From assembly GCF_904848165.1 (NCBI RefSeq), contig NZ_LR884459.1, forward strand, positions 2,542,001-2,606,000: a stretch of 64,000 nucleotides of DNA, read 5' to 3'. This document shows positions 50,215-59,207 of this stretch, in pieces; position 1 is the stretch's first letter; the number at the start of each line of letters is the position of its first letter. A program made the translations under genes and the position numbers. This stretch comes from Psychrobacter arenosus (GTDB lineage: Bacteria; Pseudomonadota; Gammaproteobacteria; Pseudomonadales; Moraxellaceae). The notes below the pieces were generated by a model. It saw only the letters and a program-made list of their open reading frames with translations. It had not been told where the DNA came from and did no database searches.

Positions 50215-51300
50215 CTATCTAATATTATGAGACTCTTCTTTGAGCTTTTCGATATCGTATAAAAACGTTCGGTTTTTCAAAATAGCGACGAAGACCACGC
50301 CCCCAACGGTATTGCCTAATAACACTACTACTAAAAAGATGAGATAGTTAGTAATACTAACGCTATGTCCGTAAAGCAACCCTGAGAACACTTCGACGTT
50401 GCCCACGATGCTATGATGCAGTCCCAAAAAGCCAATACTGCCGGTAATGAGGGTCACCAGTATAATCCGACTAATGGTATCGCGGGCTGAGGTCACTAGC
50501 CAAGCTGAGATGCCCATCATCCACCCTGCCAACACCGCACTGCCAAAGATAACCCACCACTCATGGTCTAGTACGTGCGCGGCATAGCGATCGATATTCT
50601 CGCTACTATAAAGCCCCATATGCAGTCCTAGCCCAATCATCAATACCGCAAATAGACAGCCGCCTAAGATATTGCCGATGATGACGATACCCCAAAGCCG
50701 CAACAGCTTGCTAAGGGGTTCGATCTTGTTGAGTACCGGTAGGCTGAGCAATGAGGTCTGCTCGGTGAACAGCAACGACTGGCCGATGACCACGATGATA
50801 AAGCCTAAGGGATACAGTAAGGAAGACAGCACTAGAGCATAGTGGTCGTATTCAGCAGGAAATAAAGCGCCAAGTAGCGAATAGGCGGTCAAAATAACAA
50901 ACAGACTGATACCAATCTCGAGACCCGCAGTAAAAGCACTGGTAAAGAGGGAGCCTAACGAGCGATTAAAAGTTTCTTTGGCATCGATGACTTGCTCTAC
51001 TAGGATACTGGCGTAGCTCTTAGGCTGGCTGATGTTGTCGTCTTCCGCAACTTTTTTAATCGTTTCCCTATCTTGCTCGCTCACATTTTTAGAAAAGTCT
51101 TCATCTTCTAAATGTTTGGTGGCGCTGGGATGCGGCTCATCTTGATCTTTATTTGAGTCTGAATCTGAGTCTGTTTTATGCGTAGCAGATTGCGAATCAA
51201 TAGACGGCTCCGATATAGGCGCTGTGGTAGCCCCTAATTTCGCAGTTGGTGTCGCAGTTGGCGTTGAGGACGCAGTTGGAGAAGGTTGGTCGTTGGACAC
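50215..51300 (-). CDS. Formate/nitrite transporter (FNT) family membrane protein
   Basis: 361 residues. An acidic, Ser/Thr-rich N-terminal extension of about 95 residues precedes six membrane helices (about 115-340) with FNT-type half-helix motifs: LGSLFTSAFTAGLEIG, WGIVIIGNILGGCLF and LLGNTVGGVVFVAIL. The sequence is closest in feel to YfdC-type members, which differ from FocA/NirC in the pore, so substrate is uncertain. The start appears to be GTG at 51300. Highly repeated codons for TPTATPT in the leader come from short DNA repeats. Confidence 0.83.
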   Translation of the reverse strand: MSNDQPSPTASSTPTATPTAKLGATTAPISEPSIDSQSATHKTDSDSDSNKDQDEPHPSATKHLEDEDFSKNVSEQDRETIKKVAEDDNISQPKSYASILVEQVIDAKETFNRSLGSLFTSAFTAGLEIGISLFVILTAYSLLGALFPAEYDHYALVLSSLLYPLGFIIVVIGQSLLFTEQTSLLSLPVLNKIEPLSKLLRLWGIVIIGNILGGCLFAVLMIGLGLHMGLYSSENIDRYAAHVLDHEWWVIFGSAVLAGWMMGISAWLVTSARDTISRIILVTLITGSIGFLGLHHSIVGNVEVFSGLLYGHSVSITNYLIFLVVVLLGNTVGGVVFVAILKNRTFLYDIEKLKEESHNIR

Positions 51301-51633
51301 GGGGAGCTCGCTATTTAATAAGCTAATTAAGAGAAGGATAGCGCTATAAAGTTGGGCGCTTCTTGCAGTTTAGAGGATAGCGGATCGCAGTGATATTAGG
51401 ATTTCACCCTATTGCTGTTATTCTTTGTTTAATCAGTGGGTTAATTTTCTATAATCGCTATGTTTTTATGAGGTTTGGATTTATTTACAGTGGCTAAAAT
51501 TGTATGAGTTAGAGGGTAGCCCAGAGTTAATTTGCCCCACCATCTAACAAAATTTGCCCATCTACGTTAAAATCAACGTATTCAAATTTTTTCTATGCTA
51601 TTTCTATTCTTACTAATTGATAAGACTGTCACT
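51301..51633. promoter_or_regulatory. Divergent region FNT gene / valS
   Basis: About 330 bp, no gene. It contains palindromic element B (51549-51590) about 40 bp before the valS start. Promoters for both genes are expected here. A T-box-type leader was considered and is not visible. Confidence 0.4.
51549..51590. repeat. AT-rich palindromic element, copy B
   Basis: AAAATTTG (51549-51556) and CAAATTTT (51583-51590) enclose a second inverted repeat ACGTT (51564-51568) / AACGT (51575-51579). It shares about 35 of 43 positions with copy A; where the outer arms differ, both sides differ together, preserving pairing. Confidence 0.65.
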
Positions 51634-54576
51634 ATGAGCCAAGCAAACCGCCAGACCACCCTTACCCAATCTATTCAAGCTGCGCTAAACCAACTCGAGA
51701 ATGCCTACAACCCTGCCGAGATTGAGCAAGGGATGTATCAAACTTGGGAAGAGCAAGGCTACTTCCAACCAAAATATGACAGCGATGAGTCGTTCTCTAT
51801 CGCTCTGCCGCCACCCAACGTGACCGGTAACCTGCATATGGGTCACGGTTTTAACAACGCTATCATGGATGCCTTAACTCGCTATCACCGTATGTTGGGT
51901 GACAATACCCTTTGGCAACCCGGTACCGATCACGCGGGTATCGCCACGCAAATGGTCGTCGAGCGTCGTTTGGATGCGCAAGGGATTAAGCGCCGTGATA
52001 TGACCCGCGAAGTCTTCATCAATAAAGTCTGGGAATGGAAAGAAGAGTCGGGCGGTAATATTACCCGGCAGATTCGCCGTTTAGGCAGCTCAGTAGACTG
52101 GTCGCGTGAGCGCTTCACTATGGATGACGGTCTATCTAACGCGGTCAAAGAAGTGTTTGTGCGCCTGTTTGACGACGGTCTTATCTATCGTGGTAAACGT
52201 CTGGTTAACTGGGATCCAAAATTCCAAACCGCCTTGTCAGATTTAGAAGTCGAAAACCATGACGAAAAAGGCTCGCTATGGCATTTCCGCTATCATTTCA
52301 CCGATCAAGACGTGCAGACGCAAGACGGTAAAAACTATCTGGTCGTCGCGACCACCCGTCCGGAAACTTTATTGGGCGATACCGCGGTTGCCGTGAATCC
52401 AAAAGACGAGCGCTATTCCCATCTGGTCGGCAAAACTATCACTTTGCCGATTACAGGCCGCGTAGTGCCTATCGTCGCGGATGACTATGTTGAGAGTGAC
52501 TTTGGTACCGGCTGTGTAAAAATTACGCCAGCCCATGACTTTAACGATTATGAGTTAGGCCGTCGTCATGATATGCCGCTGATTAATATTTTTGATGCCC
52601 ATGCCCATATTCTCCCAGCAATGGAAGTCTATCCAGACTTGCAGACCCGTGAGCCTGAGCTTGAAACCACCCCAGAAGCGTATGCTGGAGTTGAACGTTT
52701 TGTAGCCCGTAAGCAATTGGTGGCGCAAGCTACCGAGGAAGGTTGGCTCGATCAAATCGAAGACTATGCGTTAAAAGCCCCGCGTGGCGACCGTAGTGGT
52801 GTTATCGTTGAGCCTTGGTTGACCGATCAGTGGTATGTGGCTGTTGAGCAATTGGCGAAACCAGCGATCGAAGCTGTGGAAGATGGCCGTATCGAATTCG
52901 TCCCTGCCCAGTATAAAAACATGTATATGGCATGGATGAATGACCTGCAAGATTGGTGTATCAGCCGTCAGCTCTGGTGGGGTCATCGTATCCCGGCTTG
53001 GTACGACGAAGCAGGCAATATCTATGTCGCCCGTGATGAAGCGGAAGTACGCAGCAAATATAACCTTGATGCCAGTATCAGCCTGCGTCAAGACGATGAC
53101 GTGCTCGACACTTGGTTTAGCTCAGGTCTGTGGACGTTCAGCACGCTAGGTTGGGCTGACGAATCGGATGTGAAAAAAGTCCTTGAGACCTTCCACCCGA
53201 CCAGCGTCCTGGTCACCGGCTTTGACATCATCTTCTTCTGGGTTGCGCGCATGATTATGCTGACCATGCACTTTATGAAGAATGAAGATGGTACGCCACA
53301 AGTGCCGTTTAAGACCGTCTATGTGCATGGCCTGGTGCGTGATGGCAATGGTCAGAAGATGTCGAAATCGAAAGGCAACGTCCTCGATCCTATTGACATC
53401 ATCGACGGTATTGACCTTGAGACCTTGGTGGAAAAACGCACTAGCAATATGATGAACCCGAAAGACGCGGCGAAGATTGAAAAGCAGACGCGTAAAGAGT
53501 TCCCAGAAGGTATTCCTGCTTTTGGTACCGATGCTCTGCGTTTTACTTTTACCTCGTTGGCTAGTACCGGTCGTGATATCAACTTTGACCTGAAGCGGGT
53601 CGAAGGCTATCGCAACTTCTGTAATAAAATCTGGAACGCCAGTCGTTTTGTCTTAATGAACTGCGTCGATAGCGAAGGCACAGCGCAAGCGATTGATAGC
53701 GCGGCGAACCCTGAGGTTTGGGAGCTGCCTGAGCGCTGGATTATGAGCCGTTTAAACTCGAGCATAAAGAATATCCACCAGCATTTTACCCAGTATCGCT
53801 TGGACATGGTGAGTAAAGATATCTATGAGTTTATCTGGAACGAGTATTGCGATTGGTATGTCGAACTTGCTAAGGCGAGCTTAAACGATGATTCGGTCAG
53901 CGATGAGCGTAAGGCACAGATTCGCTTCGTCTTATTGCATGTGTTAGAGACCGCGCTACGCTTTACTCATCCTATCATGCCGTACTTAAGCGAGCAGATT
54001 TGGCAGACCATCGCGCCGCTATTGGGCCGTAAAGATACTGATAGCATCGTTGTGGCTAAGTTCCCAGCCGTGGATACTGCGCAAATCAACGCGCAGATTG
54101 AGACGGATATGACTTGGTTGCAAGAGCTCATCGCTGGCGTGCGTAATATCCGTGGTGAGATGAAGTTGGGCAATGCAGTACGTCTGCCGGTATTGCTACA
54201 GAACATCACTGACGAGCAGTCAGAACGCCTCACGCGTATCCAAAACCAGTTTAAAGCTTTGGCTAAGGTCGAGAGTCTAACCATCGTGAAAGAAGGCGAG
54301 GAAGTGCCATTATCGTCATCAAGTATGGTCGGTCAGCTGCGTATCTTAGTGCCAATGAAAGGTCTGATTGACCCTACCGCCGAGCTAAATCGTCTTGGTA
54401 AGTCATATGACAAGCTAAAAGGCCAAGCGGAAGGCATCGCGCGTAAACTAGGTAATGAAGGGTTCGTGAGCAAAGCGCCTGTGGAAGTCGTGGATGCTGA
54501 GAAGGCGAAACTGGCTGAGTTAGAAGGTCAGTTAAAAGTGATGACTGAGCAGATGGATCAACTTAAGGCTTTGTAA
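51634..54576 (+). CDS. valS: Valyl-tRNA synthetase
   Basis: Class I synthetase charging tRNA-Val. With the start at ATG 51634 (MSQANRQ...) it has 980 residues; the frame opens 13 codons earlier with an unlikely hydrophobic leader. The HIGH-type motif is [13 protein letters not shown] (about 59-71). The CP1 editing domain lies at about 200-420. KMSKS is at 575-579 ([14 protein letters not shown]). The anticodon-binding domain and the C-terminal coiled coil (about 910-978, [20 protein letters not shown]) are present. Confidence 0.97.
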   Translation: MSQANRQTTLTQSIQAALNQLENAYNPAEIEQGMYQTWEEQGYFQPKYDSDESFSIALPPPNVTGNLHMGHGFNNAIMDALTRYHRMLGDNTLWQPGTDHAGIATQMVVERRLDAQGIKRRDMTREVFINKVWEWKEESGGNITRQIRRLGSSVDWSRERFTMDDGLSNAVKEVFVRLFDDGLIYRGKRLVNWDPKFQTALSDLEVENHDEKGSLWHFRYHFTDQDVQTQDGKNYLVVATTRPETLLGDTAVAVNPKDERYSHLVGKTITLPITGRVVPIVADDYVESDFGTGCVKITPAHDFNDYELGRRHDMPLINIFDAHAHILPAMEVYPDLQTREPELETTPEAYAGVERFVARKQLVAQATEEGWLDQIEDYALKAPRGDRSGVIVEPWLTDQWYVAVEQLAKPAIEAVEDGRIEFVPAQYKNMYMAWMNDLQDWCISRQLWWGHRIPAWYDEAGNIYVARDEAEVRSKYNLDASISLRQDDDVLDTWFSSGLWTFSTLGWADESDVKKVLETFHPTSVLVTGFDIIFFWVARMIMLTMHFMKNEDGTPQVPFKTVYVHGLVRDGNGQKMSKSKGNVLDPIDIIDGIDLETLVEKRTSNMMNPKDAAKIEKQTRKEFPEGIPAFGTDALRFTFTSLASTGRDINFDLKRVEGYRNFCNKIWNASRFVLMNCVDSEGTAQAIDSAANPEVWELPERWIMSRLNSSIKNIHQHFTQYRLDMVSKDIYEFIWNEYCDWYVELAKASLNDDSVSDERKAQIRFVLLHVLETALRFTHPIMPYLSEQIWQTIAPLLGRKDTDSIVVAKFPAVDTAQINAQIETDMTWLQELIAGVRNIRGEMKLGNAVRLPVLLQNITDEQSERLTRIQNQFKALAKVESLTIVKEGEEVPLSSSSMVGQLRILVPMKGLIDPTAELNRLGKSYDKLKGQAEGIARKLGNEGFVSKAPVEVVDAEKAKLAELEGQLKVMTEQMDQLKAL

Positions 54577-54640
54577 TTAATATCAAAATTAGTGTTTTCA
54601 GTATCGTGTTATTAGTCAACTATTGATTAAAGCTGGCTTA

Positions 54641-54675
54641 TTTAGGTTTTGTCGTTAAGAAAGATAAAACCTAAA
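54641..54675 (+). other. Hairpin between valS and the AT-rich cassette
   Basis: TTTAGGTTTT (54641-54650) and AAAACCTAAA (54666-54675) form a perfect 10-bp stem with a 15-nt loop, 65 bp beyond valS. There is no T run, so it is an atypical terminator at best; it marks the point where base composition changes to AT-rich. Confidence 0.5.
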
Positions 54676-54792
54676 TGAAGAAAGTAATCTTATAGAATGT
54701 AAAAAACTATTATCAAGAGTAATGGAAAAGGTATCTATAATAAGGTATAAGTTATTTATATCTAAAATTATTAGAGAAATAGAGGGAATATT

Positions 54793-55848
54793 ATGACAAT
54801 AAAACCTATTCAAAAAATTATATTTGGCAGTCCTGGGACTGGCAAAAGTTATATGATTGATAATGTAATCATACCTCACGAATTAGGAATTAATGAAGAG
54901 TCTGTTAATAGAGGAAATGTAATAAAAGCTGTTTTTCATCCCGAGTATACTCATGGCGATTTCATGGGGAAACTACTGCCAATCACTAGAGATAAAGATG
55001 TAGAGTATCGTTTCTATGAGGGTCATTTTTTAAAGGCTATTGCTAAAGCGTACAAAAATATTTTAAGTTCTTATGATAATAAGGGGGAAAAGATATCAGA
55101 TCCTGATAATGTTGTTTTAGTTATCGATGAAATAAATCGTGGCAACTCATCTGCGATATTTGGCTCTGTATTTCAGTTGTTGGATAGGGATGTAGAAGGT
55201 TGGTCAAGTTATAATACAAATGTAAATGGAGTAATGTTTGACAGCTTATACAGTCTTATAGGTGGAACATATTATAAAAATAATGACAAATATAAATATA
55301 TATTAGCACCATTTGATACTTCTGGAGGTGTTTTACTGGAAACACTCAATAATAAAGTTAAGCCAATATTAAATTTCGATCTTGTAAATAGAAATATTAA
55401 AATACCACCGAATTTATCTATAATAGCTACTATGAATACTTCAGATAGCTCTATCTATTATATGGATACAGCTTTTAAACGACGTTGGGATTGGGAATTT
55501 ATTGATATTGATTCCAACAGAGTTAAAGCCGATGGTACTGCATTTAGCAATAGAAAAGAATGGAATGATTTTATTAAAAATTTAAATGATTTTATAAAAA
55601 GTAATCATAAGTCCATAAGAGGCATTGAGGATAAGCAAATTGGTAATTATTTTATTCAAGGAAGCCCGGTAACGAACTCTGAAATACAGAGTAAAGTTAT
55701 GTTTTTTATATGGGACAGTGTATTTAGTAGGGACAAAGCTCCTTTAAGAGACTTGTTGCAGCTAGGCAATGATAGCTTAGTTACGTTTGGGGACTTTGCT
55801 AAACATGTTGTTGTTTTTATTGAAGCTATAAATAATAGAAATGTTTAA
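54793..55848 (+). CDS. McrB-like AAA+ GTPase lacking the N-terminal recognition domain
   Basis: 351 residues. Walker A GSPGTGKS (residues 12-19), Walker B VLVIDEINRGN (Asp112, Glu113), and the McrB-type nucleotide motif MNTSDSS (Met214 onward, usually MNTADR) followed by MDTAFKRRW with arginine-finger-like residues identify an McrB-family AAA+ protein. In E. coli, McrB forms GTP-driven rings that hold McrC nuclease. E. coli McrB has an N-terminal DNA-binding domain of about 160 residues; here the P-loop starts at residue 12, so no recognition domain is present and specificity must come from elsewhere. AGAGGGA precedes the ATG. First gene of a compact cassette, overlapping the next by 8 bp. 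Strongly AT-rich and unlike its neighbours, suggesting transfer. Confidence 0.9.
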   Translation: MTIKPIQKIIFGSPGTGKSYMIDNVIIPHELGINEESVNRGNVIKAVFHPEYTHGDFMGKLLPITRDKDVEYRFYEGHFLKAIAKAYKNILSSYDNKGEKISDPDNVVLVIDEINRGNSSAIFGSVFQLLDRDVEGWSSYNTNVNGVMFDSLYSLIGGTYYKNNDKYKYILAPFDTSGGVLLETLNNKVKPILNFDLVNRNIKIPPNLSIIATMNTSDSSIYYMDTAFKRRWDWEFIDIDSNRVKADGTAFSNRKEWNDFIKNLNDFIKSNHKSIRGIEDKQIGNYFIQGSPVTNSEIQSKVMFFIWDSVFSRDKAPLRDLLQLGNDSLVTFGDFAKHVVVFIEAINNRNV

Positions 55849-57448
55849 TTTTAAAAATTTGGATATAGAGTGTAATACTGACGATATCTACAATTCTTTT
55901 GTAGGTATAAGGCGCAGTAGTGCTACTAATAGGATGACATTTTTCTTACCTAAAGGCTTTGATAGCTTTAAAATGGAATATGACAATGTAAAAAACCTAT
56001 TCTTTGCAATGTATAAGACATTCAAGAGGTTTGAAGCAGACAACCTGTCTAGGTTCAATAGCATGCTAGATGAGATAGGCAGAGATAGAGATAATACTTA
56101 TTCTAGAGCTTCAAAAGGGTATAGTTTTACAGGTGATGAAGAAAACGAAGTATTACTTTATAGCAAAATAGATATTATTGATAATTTTTTCAAAGTTTAT
56201 AAAGAGTTAGATATAGATTCAATTGTCGAAAAAATGGGTATCACGGAAAAAGTTGACTATACTAATATTGATAGGTTGTTAGCCGAAGGCATCTTTCTCA
56301 AAAATAACGCTATTTTTATAGATGATAACATAGGGGGTAGATATATCATTGAATCTGGTATATCTGAGCTTGTTGAATTGTACTGTTATATTTATAGGGA
56401 ACTAATAATAGAGTTAGATGGAGAACCTAATTCTATGATTTGGGAAGCGGCGGATAATTTTAGCTATAAGTATTTAACTAGACTCCAAAGTTTATTCGAT
56501 AAAGATAGCTATGAATCAACAATCTTAATTCTGAAGGATTGTTTGGATCATATCGACAAAAGCACACCGTACAAGGACTATCTTTATTATGATATTTACG
56601 ATGTTATTGAACATTTTTTATATGGGCAACTCAGTACAGATGATAGTCAGGGAGAGTTTTGGGGCATAAATAATTTTTCCTATATTTGGGAGGATATGTG
56701 TAATAACTTTATTTTATCTGATTCATCAAGAGAAACTTTATACTGTGATATGTTGATTAGGCCTAATGATTTGCTAACACACCAGCCTGAAATGATTAAG
56801 AAAGTCTATGGTGGTCATGCTATATATCAGAAAAAAGATTTTGATAATAACTTCTATATAGAGATGGACAACCATAAAAGATGGTTAAGGCCTGACATAG
56901 TTTTCACCAGTAAATTTAATAATTATGTAGATTCTTCAGTATCTAATAAAAATATTTTTTTTGAAACTGAAACAATTAAAAAAGACCCTTTAGCTTTATT
57001 TGGAAACAAGGTGAATCTTTCTTTTAAATTAAAAAGTAACAATTTTTCTAATAATGAAGATTTAAAAAAAGCAAATTTAGTTTTCAGTTATTTAAAAAAT
57101 GAATTTTCAAATCTTAAAAGCAAAAATCACCCACTATATGAAAAATCTAAAGGTCATACCTATAAGTTAATATCAGATAGTTTTATTCAACTTAATAATA
57201 TTACAGAAGAAGTATATAATCTTTTATATGAAAGAGCTAAAGAAAAGTACAAAGATGATAATGTATATATTATAGATTGGAAATATGTTCCTGTTAATTT
57301 CTTTAAAAATTCATCTGAGGAATTGAAAGTAGATATAACTAAGCAATTGATTTATGAATTTTGTTTATTGAAATCTAAAAATAAAATTGAAAAATTGTCA
57401 GTCAATTTTGTATACCAAAATACTCCGATACTAAAGATATTGTATTAG
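55841..57448 (+). CDS. McrC-like PD-(D/E)XK nuclease, probably frameshifted near its C-terminus
   Basis: 535 residues as read. The C-terminal half carries nuclease motifs of the McrC/DUF2357/LlaJI type: WLRPDIVF (Asp352) and, after an insert, YIIDWKYVPV (Asp479, Lys481). The N-terminal 330 residues are helical and not recognised; they are larger than in E. coli McrC (348 residues overall) and may include the McrB-docking part or DNA recognition. After AAAA at 57417-57420, another frame stays open to TAG at 57559-57561. Adding one A would give a 573-residue protein that ends 2 bp before the next gene, instead of leaving 115 bp. The deduced extra tail is YSDTKDIVLGNDKEILSTHG and onward. Likely a slippage mutation or sequencing error. 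The catalytic residues lie before it. Confidence 0.85.
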   Translation: MFNFKNLDIECNTDDIYNSFVGIRRSSATNRMTFFLPKGFDSFKMEYDNVKNLFFAMYKTFKRFEADNLSRFNSMLDEIGRDRDNTYSRASKGYSFTGDEENEVLLYSKIDIIDNFFKVYKELDIDSIVEKMGITEKVDYTNIDRLLAEGIFLKNNAIFIDDNIGGRYIIESGISELVELYCYIYRELIIELDGEPNSMIWEAADNFSYKYLTRLQSLFDKDSYESTILILKDCLDHIDKSTPYKDYLYYDIYDVIEHFLYGQLSTDDSQGEFWGINNFSYIWEDMCNNFILSDSSRETLYCDMLIRPNDLLTHQPEMIKKVYGGHAIYQKKDFDNNFYIEMDNHKRWLRPDIVFTSKFNNYVDSSVSNKNIFFETETIKKDPLALFGNKVNLSFKLKSNNFSNNEDLKKANLVFSYLKNEFSNLKSKNHPLYEKSKGHTYKLISDSFIQLNNITEEVYNLLYERAKEKYKDDNVYIIDWKYVPVNFFKNSSEELKVDITKQLIYEFCLLKSKNKIEKLSVNFVYQNTPILKILY

Positions 57449-57563
57449 GAAATGATAAAGAAATTTTATCAACTCACGGTATAGAAATAATTTTTATGAA
57501 TTTCAATATCATACAGAATTATTACGTGAATGGACCTATAAATATAATTAAGGATAATTAGTA

Positions 57564-58511
57564 ATGTTAACAAGTAATTTATCTTTAGGGTTGATTTATA
57601 ATTTTAATGATTTTGCTGTAGAAGAATTATTTAGGCCCATAATTAAAAATTTCCTATCATACCAAAATAATGCTGCAACTAGCTTCATTGTTTTAGGAGC
57701 AGATGAGTATATTACTTCTTATGATTTTAAAAGATCTAGCAAAGTTCCAATAAAATATATTTATTTAAATATTTTAAATAATATAGAAAAAAATAATGGA
57801 GTATTAGATATACCTGTTGGTATTTTTATAACTTTAGATAAGAATCAATGCCCTAATTATTGCAGTCATTCGAATAGATATTATTCTACTATTAGTATTG
57901 GTGGAGTAGATAAAGTTTTTTATATACTATTGAGCACTGATGAAATATTTGACTTTCTCTATAACAAGGAGACTGGAGGTGATATTGAATATTTAAAAGT
58001 TAAAGACTCTAAATCAACTAACATTGAAAACACTAACTCTATAAAAATAAGTGTAGACACTAAAAAACCTATTGTTGATTATATTAAAGGATATGTAGAT
58101 AATCATAATTTAATTAAAGGGCTATCTTTTATTAGTATTTCTAATAAGGATGGCTATCCTATATATCATAGAGATTTCCCTGATATAGTAAATATTGAAG
58201 TTGGCTCTATAATTGAATTAGAGATAAGTAATGCTTATGCATTAGGTAAGGTTATTGATTATAAGTTAACTGATTTACAAGAGATTGAGGGTCTTATTCA
58301 ATCATTTACTGGAGTTCTTAGTAAAATAAATTCTGTAGCTTTTATTAGTCCTGATTTGGAAGATATGTCCACGATATTTGTACCACCTAGTCTAGCTAAA
58401 AATTTTGAGGATTCTAAATTCATTAAAGTTTTATGCTTAGCTCGTAATAAAAAACCTTTAGAGAAAAATCAATACGAATGGTCTGCTTTGCGAGTTATAA
58501 AAAATAAATAG
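57564..58511 (+). CDS. Third gene of the McrBC-like cassette, unknown, with OB-like C-terminal region
   Basis: 315 residues, no membrane helix or signal peptide. The N-terminal part (1-135) alternates strands and helices, with CPNYCSHSNRYYS (Cys97 and Cys101 region) as its most distinctive stretch. A polar linker (about 140-165) follows. The C-terminal part (about 205-312) has strand patterns reminiscent of OB/cold-shock folds: VEVGSIIELEISNA-like, then FTGVLSKINSVAFISP, STIFVPPSLAK and EWSALRVI. Such folds bind single-stranded nucleic acid. No family is recognised. It is in the same AT-rich cassette and, if the nuclease frame is restored, starts 2 bp after it, so it is probably a functional part of the system, perhaps its specificity subunit. 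Confidence 0.7.
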   Translation: MLTSNLSLGLIYNFNDFAVEELFRPIIKNFLSYQNNAATSFIVLGADEYITSYDFKRSSKVPIKYIYLNILNNIEKNNGVLDIPVGIFITLDKNQCPNYCSHSNRYYSTISIGGVDKVFYILLSTDEIFDFLYNKETGGDIEYLKVKDSKSTNIENTNSIKISVDTKKPIVDYIKGYVDNHNLIKGLSFISISNKDGYPIYHRDFPDIVNIEVGSIIELEISNAYALGKVIDYKLTDLQEIEGLIQSFTGVLSKINSVAFISPDLEDMSTIFVPPSLAKNFEDSKFIKVLCLARNKKPLEKNQYEWSALRVIKNK

Positions 58512-58628
58512 AATAGCTCGCATTAAAACTGTGTTCTTAGTAATAAATATATTAGAGGTTATCCCCTCATAAAGTAACTTATTTAAGTTTTTGGATTCTT
58601 TATTTGCTTCATAAATTACAGACTATAA

Positions 58629-59030
58629 ATGATAAATAAGTCCATAAAAACTATAGCGTTAAGCAGCTTAATAATCAGTTTAATGGCCTTAGCTAGCTGC
58701 GTCAGCGCCCCCACCAACGAAAACACCATGACCGACGCTCAGCTTGTCCAATTGGCCAAGCAAACGGATCGTAAACCAGTCGAAGGCGAGCCAAACCTAG
58801 TGGTTGGGGTGCATAACGGTACCAAAGTCATCGAAGAGTTTCACTGCTCAGACCTATGCCCACAAAATACGGTGCGTATCGTGCATTATGATGTAGCGTC
58901 AGGCCCCACCTGCGACGCTATTGGTGGCGTGACCAAATCTATTCTAGTACCCATCGCCATTACCGTGATGCCGAAAGCGTATTGCTTCCCTAAAGTGATT
59001 GCAGACTATTGGGAAAGCTCTGTTCAGTAG
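58629..59030 (+). CDS. Predicted lipoprotein of unknown function
   Basis: 133-residue precursor with basic n-region and lipobox LASC at Cys24. The mature part has a conserved-looking block, HNGTKVIEEFHCSDLCPQNTVRIVHYD, with paired cysteines (HCSDLC) and a further Cys (TCDAIGG), possibly disulfide-bonded. Its base composition returns to the local norm, in contrast to the cassette just upstream. No family recognised with confidence. Confidence 0.65.
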   Translation: MINKSIKTIALSSLIISLMALASCVSAPTNENTMTDAQLVQLAKQTDRKPVEGEPNLVVGVHNGTKVIEEFHCSDLCPQNTVRIVHYDVASGPTCDAIGGVTKSILVPIAITVMPKAYCFPKVIADYWESSVQ

Positions 59031-59117
59031 GGAGAGATTGAGGAAGGTCTTAGCGAATCCATCTTTAATTTCACTATAAATATCTAATTATCGTTTATCC
59101 CTCCCTAGTGACCTGAC

Positions 59118-59160
59118 CAAAAAAAGCCCTCCACTAATAAAAAGTGAAGGGCTTAATTTT
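59118..59160 (+). terminator. Bidirectional rho-independent terminator
   Basis: AAGCCCTCCACT (59124-59135) and AGTGAAGGGCTT (59143-59154) pair over 12 positions with one mismatch; A run to the left and AATTTTT to the right. It lies between the convergent lipoprotein gene and the LprI-like gene. Confidence 0.85.
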
Positions 59161-59207
59161 TGCTGATAACTAATACAGAGTTAAATGCGTAGTGGTCGTT
59201 TTAACGC

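Noticed and set aside
51301..51633. T-box riboswitch before valS
   Set aside because: No T-box consensus or antiterminator was found, and T-boxes are not expected in gamma-proteobacteria.
54793..58511. Prophage or integrative element around the AT-rich cassette
   Set aside because: No integrase, tRNA, attachment-site repeats or phage genes at either side; only a composition change.
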